This document shows, piece by piece, positions 8,728 through 15,006 of a stretch of 15,006 nt of DNA. A program made the translations under genes and the position numbers. Source of the DNA: Tetmemena sp. SeJ-2015 (lineage: Eukaryota; Ciliophora; Spirotrichea; Sporadotrichida; Oxytrichidae); assembly GCA_027382625.1 (NCBI GenBank), contig JAJKFJ010008987.1, positions 1 through 15,006 on the forward strand, written 5' to 3'. The first letter of the stretch is position 1. The number at the start of each line of letters is the position of its first letter. The notes beneath the pieces were generated by a model, which did not search any database, was not told the origin of the DNA, and saw only the letters and a program-made list of their open reading frames with translations.

Positions 8728-10326
8728 TCAGAAATAGAAAGATTTGATAACGTCATCAGTGATTTTGTACCTCTGGCCATCCACCTTATAGAGCACAAAT
8801 ATACCCAAGTATCTCCTGATATTCATGTTCAAATCCTGCACTGGCTAGTCACTGTGGTTATATCTAGTCTGAGGGAGGATGATGCAACTCAAATGCTAGG
8901 AGAGTAAAGAGTCGTGAATCTTCTTCGGATCAGTCTTGTGCATCAGAGAGTTTTGTCTGTCACCTCTTAATATCAAAATGTGGTGATTCTCAAGTTGCTT
9001 TATAGGGGCTTTTGAAATCCCCTCAATCTGATCAGTTTGAATATGGCCCTCTACTGAGATGTTGTAATTAAGAGTGCTTAGACCTCGAGCAGCTAACTCA
9101 TCCTGCATCTGCATATCGTTAGGGTCTGCTTCTTTGTGAACTATCTTGGGCTACTACTCAGCCTGCAACCCTCTTGTCATAATCTGCTCGAGAAGCTCTG
9201 AGGTCTTTTTGAGATTAGGTTTGGCCTCGCACATCACATAGGCGAACAGATATGTACGCTGTAGAGAGAGCAGCAATTCTGTAGCTCTGTTGATGAGAGT
9301 GGCATCAAAGTGAGAACTCTCCTAACTCTTCTAGTTGGTCTTAGGCCCTCTCCTAATCTAAAAGCTCTGTCTCAGACTAGGCATAGTTGCATCGCCTAAG
9401 AAACTTGTATTGAGATTGTTAGTGGCAAAGCTCTAGTTATTGCTAACAGGTGGTTCATCATCGAAGAAATCTTCTGAGTTTGGCAGATTCTGCTATGCAA
9501 AAGCCTGTATGTTGCTGGACTTTCCTCTTCTTGACTTCTCATCTTTCCCAGGCTCACTTATCCCACTCATGGGAACACTGGACTCTCCAAATGAATACTT
9601 TTCCTTACTGTTATAGAGCTCAACACTCGTAATGAAATGAATCCCGTCCACCACAAGCAAGCCTATCTCTTTCTGCTTCTTCAAAAATCCTTGCAGACTT
9701 CTCACTGTCAGGTTAAACTCCATGGCATCGAAGCAGCTGAAGATGAAGAGTCTTTGCATCACTCGCTTCACAAACTCGAATTTATTGTTCATCTGTCTCT
9801 GTTCTAGCTCTTTCTTGCTGAACTCTCTGCCGTTCTCAGCCTAAGTCTCAACTGTATCCCAAAGTTTCTGAGTGTCATAGTACTCCCGCAGTTTCTCCAT
9901 GAACTTGGGTAAGCAGAACTAGCCATGAATGTCTATGTAGATGGCGCACAAGTCGTTTGTGTTATCCAACTCTTTCTGTTTCTCCCCTTCGCCCCAGTAC
10001 TTAGGTAGTAGGGTGCTCAGCAGCAAGTCATAGATGAACTCTCTTTTCCCAAGGGGGTCGTTGTAGTTGACCTTGAGAACATTTTTGCCGCCTTTGCGCT
10101 CGAGTCCGCGATCGTCTAGCAGATACCGGTTCAGTCTTTCATTTGAAGTCTTGACGAAGAAGTCAATCTGAGACTTCATGAACTCATAGAGATCGTCGTC
10201 AAAGTCCAAGTGGTCCAGATTTCGTTGAGTGGAGGGCCCTGTGCGAAAGGGGGATTGGTTTGTCAGCATCGCTGAGGTTCCATTGTTGAAGGATCGATTA
10301 CCAGCAGGGGTAGTATTATTCGCCAT
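8728..10326 (-). CDS. RAD51-family paralog-like protein (XRCC2-like), IES-free, 532 aa
   Basis: One open frame runs from ATG at 10326-10324 to TGA at 8730-8728 (533 codons), with TAG as Gln throughout and no interruption found. Residues 81-135 resemble the core of RAD51 paralogs: a Walker-A-like NDPLGKREFIYDLL (GK at 93-94), then LLSTLLPKYW and a hydrophobic strand CAIYIDIHG (about 128-135). Further on, RLFIFSCFDAMEFNLTVRSL and LLVVDGIHF (about 223-231) match the order of the XRCC2 core, including a Walker-B-like strand. Such proteins act in homologous recombination repair in the nucleus. The Walker A is degenerate: Tyr replaces the first Gly and Arg the Thr/Ser. Residues about 240-330 are a low-complexity linker rich in S, N and Q, and the C-terminal 200 residues (HHILILRGDRQNS, ITDDVIKSFYF) are not recognised. 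Assignment is by recalled pattern, so treat XRCC2 identity as a hypothesis. Confidence 0.8.
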
Positions 10327-10620
10327 TGTAAATTATTAGATAAATCTGAAAAAGGGCTATCAATTGAAAATTAAGACAACTTCATAATAATCGATCCTCA
10401 CCCTCCCAAGGTTAAATATTTAATCTGGCTTTTATTTTAAATCAAATTGCATATAACAGTAGGAAGTTTTTTGTCAAATTTGTAAAATAGATGATCAGAG
10501 TAAAGAATGCTTCGCTCACATGATTAGATTTTAATACTTTTGTTATTATTTCTCATCCGATAATTATAATATGTGTTCTACAAATTCTAGTGTTGAAGAT
10601 TTATTAGATTTTATTAATTA
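10327..10620. other. Divergent intergenic region, RAD51-like and large coiled-coil gene
   Basis: 294 bp of AT-rich sequence between two divergent start codons; probably both promoters. No element identified. Confidence 0.65.
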
Positions 10621-13600
10621 ATGGACTCGTTCGTTAGCTCGCCCTCTAGAGCCAAAAAATAGAAGTCGCTCCTCCTCACTCAGCAACCCAGCCTCACAGG
10701 GCTGGAATCCCAATTCCAGCTCAAAGAGTAGCAGGATCTTTAAAAGCTCAAGAGATCTCCTAAAAATACTTTCCCTTTCTTTTCCATTTTCATAATTTGA
10801 GATAGTTTGCGAAAGAGCTGAAGTGCCTGATAGAGTCAGAGATCCAGAAATAAAACGATGAGCGCTCCAAACTAAAGCAAGTGGTCCATAAAACCCTGAA
10901 ACTGGAAAAGATAGAGCAGGAGAAGAAACTCATAGAGCAGACTAAGCAAATTGATATTAAGAAAGTGTAGGCTGCAGGTACAGGAGTCAAATCTTTCTAA
11001 AATGAGAATAGGAGTGGTGCACAGCCAATTGGCAGGAAACGTTTGGAATCTGGAGAACTCAGGTAAATAATTTTCCACTTAGACTTCTGTATGTGTGTGC
11101 TATATTTTGTAATAGGTCTGAGGAAAGCAATAACTTAGACGTGGAGAGAGTCCTCGAGAGCTTGGCTGAGAAAAACCAACGGTAGAATAAACTGCAGCTC
11201 ACTCCTGGCGCAGGAACGGGGCTGATCGCCTCTGGTGTAATGAGTAGAAATGCCAGCTCAAAGAGTCTGTAGCCTATTTTAATCTCCAATACCCTTGGAA
11301 GGTCTTCTCAAAATTTTATTAGCAAGAGTGTCTTTTCTTAATGAATATTTTATTTTGTATATTAAATTTTGACATCCAGAGTTTGGCTAGCTTCGATTAC
11401 AGTATCTCAGAGGGAACTAAGCGTAAAGCAGAAGCCCTACTAAGACTGAAGTAAAAGAATGAGCAGAAGCTTAAGAAAGTTATTGTTATTTAAGAAAAAT
11501 TTCATCTCTTTCTCTTTTTTTTCTAATTAAGTTGAGATGACGAGCATAGTGAAGGAGCTTGAAGGGGAGGAACGAAAATAGAAGTTGCTCATTGAATTAA
11601 GCAAGTCAGATTAGAAGCTGTCACTAGCTCTAGATTTCAAGAAGATGGAGCAATAGAGAGTGGTTGAGCAGAGAAAGAAAAAGCTAGATGAGAAGAAAAT
11701 GGTTCAGGAGGAGATCAGCCACAGGGATATGGAGAGATAATAAATGTAATTATTATCTCTAGCTTATTAAGAGATAGACGTAGCTGCTATAGAGAATATT
11801 TTAGCAGAACAATCGTTAAGAGTAGTTGACAGTGCAGCGACAGAAGTCCCTTGCCATAAAGTCAGAGATAGAAAGACAAAGACTGCAAGAGCACCAAGAA
11901 AAGATAGAAACTCTGAGAGCTATGCAAGAAGAGGAGTAAAAGCAAGTGCTACTGAAACACTTGCAAAAGAAAGAGAGGGGGAGGGAACATGACAGGCACA
12001 GGGAATAAGCAAAGGAGAATAGACTCAAGCTTTTGAAGGAGATGCAAGATTAGAAGGCCAAGGTTCTCAAGAAGATACTCGAGTTGAGGAATAGTGGCAA
12101 GTCTATTGAAGAGATTTATAAGTACACCAATTAATGATGAGTGTCCTTTAATTGCAAAATCTCATATTGTAAACGATTGAATGACATAATCTTCGAGGAG
12201 GAAGACGAGGAGGAAGAAGAAGCAATTATTTCCTCAAGGAGAGGAGGAGCAAAGAAAGCAGGCCGCAAGTCTCTGATGAATTTAGAAGAAAATAACTCGA
12301 GCACATATTTGTAGTAGGAGGATGAAGAAGAGGCTATTGATGGATCGGTCAAAGAATCAAATTAAAATGTCTTGCAAAAGAACAGTTCTCGATAACTCCA
12401 TACTTCTCATTTTATAAGACTTCATTCATTCTTTAGAATTGATCTAACTTAAAGGAGCAAGTCAGTCAATGAGAATTTCAGAAAATCTTAGATAGGAATA
12501 GCTCCCTTGACCAATATTTATGAGACACCCATAAACCACCAGAGTAGCCAGATAGTCATGTAAAACCCGGAGGATTCGTTCACTAACCGCAGTGCCAGCA
12601 AAATGATCCCAAATTCTAACAGAAGAAGATAGGAAACAGATCACAACAGTTACTCTTAGCTTGAAGTTTAAGACCTCTCACTGTTGCCCAACATTGATCC
12701 CAGAGGTAGGTCCTCACTCTAGATAAGTTTTGATCCTACCTAATAATAAGCTCCTGATCTCAACAATTACACTCCAAATGGTATGTCAGTAAAGGATCGA
12801 TGATCATTTAATTCTTAATTAACCTAATTATAAATGAAATAAGGATAAGCTGTCATCTGGAGGATAAGCAAGGGGAGCATTGTCTGAAATGAATATGTAC
12901 AAATCTATAGAAGCGTTTTCAATAGAAAACGAAGACAACAATCGCAATGCTCAGAGTTAAAATATCTAAGGGATACAAGGCATTTAAAATATGGAAAGAT
13001 CTAATCTTAAATATATTTGGGCAAGACTGTCTCTGATCACGAAATGCATAAGATGTATCAAGAAACTAAAAATTCTCAAATTAGAGGCAGCAATATAAGC
13101 ATCTAACCTAATCTCTCTATCAACACAAGGAGTTTTCACTTTATCTTTAAAAACTATTTGTAATAAGTCAACTACCTCAACTGAGGAAGCCACAAGCAGG
13201 GACGAAACCTGCCAATAATTTGAGAGCTATGCAACAGTAAAAGCTTTAAAATTAGAGGTATGGATCTTAGCAGCTCATGACTAATAACTACTAGCAGAGC
13301 AGACTAAGCATGAATAGAGACTCAGATCCTTACAGTTTAAACTCTCAATTTCATTTTTTTGTGTCACAATTAGTTTGACTAATCTACCTCATCCGTATCA
13401 AGTTTAAAATAGTAATAGCTTGACTAGGAATCTCGCAGTAAAAAGCCAGCTCAACTAAAGTTACGATCATCAGAGAGCAACAGCAGCAGCAGACATCGAT
13501 AACAATTCTTTAGTAGAGTACAAACAGCAACACTTAAAAGCAGACTATGAACAGCAGCCCAGTATCAAAAGTCTTCTACAACTTCAGAATCAAAGGGCCT

Positions 13601-15006
13601 CAAAGAGGAAAAGTCTATTTAAGCATAATTCTTTCTAATGAAGAGAAATCAAGATCTTCAACAGTTAGGTATTTAACAATCGAACAATAGCTACCAGGCT
13701 TACCAGATTTACTCTAATCAGACTAGAAAGAACAAGCAACAATTAGGCAATGAGAGGTACAATCCCTATGATAGAAGCCTGTATGTGCCTCAACCTGCTA
13801 ATTAAAGTGTAAATCTGGCCTCTAGGAACCAAATCAATGATCTTTAAAATGATGGTTAATTTTTTCATGATTTCTTAAGTGCTCAGACAAAACCACTCCC
13901 TCGAAGGTAACTTCTACCTAGTTTAAATCAGTCAGTTGACAAAGTAGTCTTGAAAAGGCGCCAGCAAAGAGAGATAAGCTTGGAGGAGAGTCTATTTGAA
14001 TAATAGTTCTAGTAGCCTAAAATTTAGGAGCAGAGCATGCACTATACAGTTGAAAGATCTCCATTGTCAAATTCAAAGGGTTATAATCATCCTTCAGTCT
14101 AGCTCATATTTGTCAAGGTTTTATATCTTAAGTAGCCTTCTGAGAGACGAGAATCCTCTTAGAATGATCAAAGAGTAGAGCAGTAGTAGTAAATTGCTCC
14201 TCCTCTTCAATAGAACTCCTTCTTGATAGAGCTGACGAGAAAGAGATAGAAAGAAGAGATAGCACATCTATTTGAAATATGATTGATTAATTTCTCAAGA
14301 TACTTTTAGTGATAAAGGAGGAGGAAAGGAAGGAGAGGCAGAGACTGGCTAATCTATTTAACTCTTCTATCTCACAAGAAGATAAGTAAATGCTGGAGGT
14401 ATAGTATAACTAGGAAAGGTTAGTGGCTTAGAGAAGGATAGAGAACATGATGCGCTTGCATGAATAAACTTTGAGTGAATGAGCTTTAATTTATTATGAC
14501 AGCTAGATCAAGCAATTGCTACAAGAATAGACATCAACAATAGGGTAAACAAAGGAAGCTAGATCGGACAATATTGGACTATAGTCAGACCTTATTGAGA
14601 AGCAAAAGAGACCAGCTAATCCTTAATTTATAACAGAGCCCTCTTCAACAATGAGCCAATAAAATCGTAGTAATCAGCACTCTCACTTCCTCAATAGATA
14701 TTATCGATAGTATCTAATATTTTTATTTTCCAAAAAGAGCAGTAATAAATGAGAGAAGGGCAGAGCATCGAGATCGATTTACTACAGCCCTCAGATGTTC
14801 AACTTTCGAAATAGAGAGTGCCCTCCAGCAGGAACGGCCCTGACTCCCAATCATATGAAGGTGTTAATATTTCTAGTAGAGAAAGTTCAATATGCATTTT
14901 ATCAAATGAAGGTTTGAGGATAAATTAAAGTTTGGTGTAACCTAGGTCATAAATGCCTCAAAATATTTAGAAAACAGGTGCACCTCTCAATGATGGCTAC
15001 TAGAGT
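10621..15006 (+). CDS. Unrecognised large coiled-coil, Q/N-rich protein (partial, 17 IESs)
   Basis: Function is not recognised. Eighteen coding blocks join into 1218 codons still open at the right edge. They are 10621-10756, 10804-11064, 11118-11329, 11383-11481, 11534-11739, 11777-12131, 12183-12405, 12451-12797, 12847-12982, 13024-13131, 13188-13338, 13377-13607, 13646-13841, 13872-14103, 14137-14261, 14303-14463, 14500-14712 and 14745-15006. The start MDSFVSSPSRAKKQKS follows an AT-rich leader. Residues about 35-90 and 210-410 are charged coiled coil (e.g. EIERQRLQEHQEKIETLRAM). An acidic run (IIFEEEDEEEEEA) lies near 425-437 and a basic patch (RRGGAKKAGRKS) follows. Residues about 500-960 are disordered and rich in N, Q and S. 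A second helix-rich block spans about 985-1075 (VIKEEERKERQRLANLFNS). Without IES removal the locus breaks into short frames on every side. It is divergent from the RAD51-like gene. Confidence 0.87.
10752..10803. other. IES D1, pointer GAGAT (47 bp excised)
   Basis: GAGAT at 10752-10756 and 10799-10803. The join gives LQKLKR-QFAKELKCLIE, continuing the coiled coil in frame. The nearby AAGAG repeat fails because it keeps the wrong frame. Confidence 0.93.
11061..11117. other. IES D2 or intron, pointer AGGT (53 bp)
   Basis: AGGT at 11061-11064 and 11114-11117. The join gives ESGELR-SEESNNLDV. The same product results from a canonical intron (GTAAAT to AATAG), so excision at the DNA or RNA level cannot be told apart. 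Confidence 0.75.
11325..11382. other. IES D3, pointer AGAGT (53 bp excised)
   Basis: AGAGT at 11325-11329 and 11378-11382. The join gives NFISKS-LASFDYSIS; unexcised, the frame stops at TGA 11342-11344. Confidence 0.92.
11477..11533. other. IES D4, pointer AAGTT (52 bp excised)
   Basis: AAGTT at 11477-11481 and 11529-11533. The join gives QKLKKV-EMTSIVKELEG. The right end is a T-rich tract. Confidence 0.92.
11733..11776. other. IES D5, pointer AGAGATA (37 bp excised)
   Basis: AGAGATA at 11733-11739 and 11770-11776, jointly the longest pointer here. The join gives HRDMERQ-TQLLQRIFQQ. Confidence 0.95.
12129..12182. other. IES D6, pointer AAT (51 bp) or AATT (21 bp)
   Basis: Two in-frame TGA codons at 12135-12140 must be removed. 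AAT at 12129-12131 and 12180-12182 gives YKYTN-DIIFEEED. AATT at 12129-12132 and 12150-12153 (21 bp) also keeps frame. The 51-bp choice fits the sizes of the others better. Confidence 0.7.
12402..12450. other. Probable IES D7, pointer ACTT (45 bp, frame-neutral)
   Basis: ACTT at 12402-12405 and 12447-12450 flanks an AT-rich stretch translating to an atypical hydrophobic run (HFIRLHSFFRIDL). The join gives RQLHT-QRSKSVNEN. It contains no TGA, so the call rests on composition and the repeat. Confidence 0.6.
12792..12846. other. IES D8, pointer AAGGAT (49 bp excised)
   Basis: AAGGAT at 12792-12797 and 12841-12846. The join gives NGMSVKD-KLSSGGQARG; unexcised, the frame stops at TGA 12800-12802. 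Confidence 0.95.
12979..13023. other. IES D9, pointer GGCA (41 bp excised)
   Basis: GGCA at 12979-12982 and 13020-13023. The join gives IQGIQG-KTVSDHEMHKM, changing frame correctly. Confidence 0.92.
13128..13187. other. IES D10, pointer AGGA (56 bp excised)
   Basis: AGGA at 13128-13131 and 13184-13187. The join gives LSINTR-KPQAGTKPANN; unexcised, the frame stops at TGA near 13182. Confidence 0.92.
13334..13376. other. IES D11, pointer AGTTT (38 bp excised)
   Basis: AGTTT at 13334-13338 and 13372-13376. The join gives SDPYSL-TNLPHPYQVQ. Confidence 0.93.
13603..13645. other. IES D12, pointer AAGAG (38 bp excised)
   Basis: AAGAG at 13603-13607 and 13641-13645. The join gives QRASKR-NQDLQQLG; unexcised, the frame stops at TGA near 13638. 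Confidence 0.92.
13837..13871. other. IES D13, pointer ATGAT (30 bp excised, frame-neutral)
   Basis: ATGAT at 13837-13841 and 13867-13871. The join gives RNQIND-FLSAQTKPL. Multiple of three with no TGA; the call rests on the repeat and a T-rich interior. Confidence 0.75.
14100..14136. other. IES D14, pointer TAGC (33 bp excised, frame-neutral)
   Basis: TAGC at 14100-14103 and 14133-14136. The join gives NHPSVQ-PSERRESSQ and removes a hydrophobic LIFVKVLYL stretch unlike its surroundings. Confidence 0.78.
14257..14302. other. IES D15, pointer AGATA (41 bp excised)
   Basis: AGATA at 14257-14261 and 14298-14302. The join gives KRQKEEI-LLVIKEEERK; unexcised, the frame stops at TGA 14280-14282. 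Confidence 0.92.
14460..14499. other. IES D16, pointer ATGA (36 bp excised)
   Basis: ATGA at 14460-14463 and 14496-14499. The join gives NMMRLH-DSQIKQLLQEQ and removes an in-frame TGA near 14480. Confidence 0.88.
14709..14744. other. IES D17, pointer AGTA (32 bp excised)
   Basis: AGTA at 14709-14712 and 14741-14744. The join gives RYYRQ-QQMREGQSIEI and keeps an open frame to the window edge. Confidence 0.88.

Noticed and set aside
10750..10817. AAGAG repeat as the first pointer of the large gene
   Set aside because: The 63-bp distance does not give the frame change required; GAGAT at 47 bp does.
12131..12352. Minus-strand Ser-rich frame
   Set aside because: It is the complement of the acidic GAG/GAA run of the plus-strand gene.
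12393..12449. TAACT repeat (52 bp) as a pointer
   Set aside because: Removing it shifts the frame into an early TGA; ACTT at 45 bp keeps the downstream frame.
1..15006. Gene fragments as pseudogenes under the standard code
   Set aside because: With TAR as Gln and pointer-flanked segments removed, all five loci give long coherent proteins, so degradation is not needed to explain the breaks.
1..15006. Interruptions as spliceosomal introns
   Set aside because: Only D2 has GT...AG ends compatible with the correct frame. The rest share flanking direct repeats of variable sequence instead.
1..15006. Scrambled (permuted or inverted) gene segments
   Set aside because: Every MDS I could place lies in order and on one strand within its gene; no out-of-order pointer pairs were found.
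1..15006. TBE-type transposon or other mobile element
   Set aside because: No transposase-like reading frame, terminal inverted repeat or telomere-like (C4A4) end is visible. The IESs are too short to encode anything.

Overview
The window is best read as germline (micronuclear) DNA of a spirotrichous, Oxytricha/Stylonychia-like ciliate. Two direct observations support this. First, long coherent reading frames appear only if TAA and TAG are read as glutamine and TGA is the only stop. Second, four of the five genes are cut by short AT-rich segments, about 30-64 bp long, each flanked by a perfect 3-7 bp direct repeat of varying sequence. Deleting one repeat copy plus the intervening DNA restores the frame and, in the permeases, restores residues conserved between paralogs. 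This is the MDS (macronuclear-destined sequence) / IES (internal eliminated sequence) architecture with pointers. Nearly all of these segments lack GT...AG ends, so they are not introns. The genus assignment is inference; no rRNA or telomere is present.

Layout. Bases 1-6135 hold three tandem minus-strand paralogs of an amino-acid/GABA/choline-type permease (APC superfamily, ACT family). Copy A (880 to below 1, running off the left edge) has 6 IESs. Copy B (3625-1607, complete, 557 aa after IES removal) has 8. Copy C (6135-4112, about 609-627 aa) has 3 or 4. Bases 6736-8493 (plus) encode a Gln/Glu/Lys/Arg-rich coiled-coil protein resembling ciliary trichohyalin-plectin-homology proteins, with 3 IESs. 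Bases 10326-8728 (minus) encode a 532-aa protein with no IES whose N-terminal half resembles a RAD51-family paralog (XRCC2-like). Bases 10621-15006 (plus, running off the right edge) encode at least 1218 residues of an unrecognised coiled-coil, Q/N-rich protein broken by 17 IESs. AT-rich intergenic stretches of about 230-730 bp separate the genes.

The frame arithmetic closes for every gene. The removed lengths make copy B 558 codons including the stop, the coiled-coil gene 536, and the right-hand gene exactly in frame at its last full codon in the window. The MDSs found are all collinear and on one strand, so no scrambling is seen. The genes do not form an evident pathway. What unites them is the germline organisation: excision during macronuclear development is needed before most of them can be expressed. 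In such ciliates each gene usually ends up on its own nanochromosome, which would put fragmentation sites in the intergenic gaps; that is inference.
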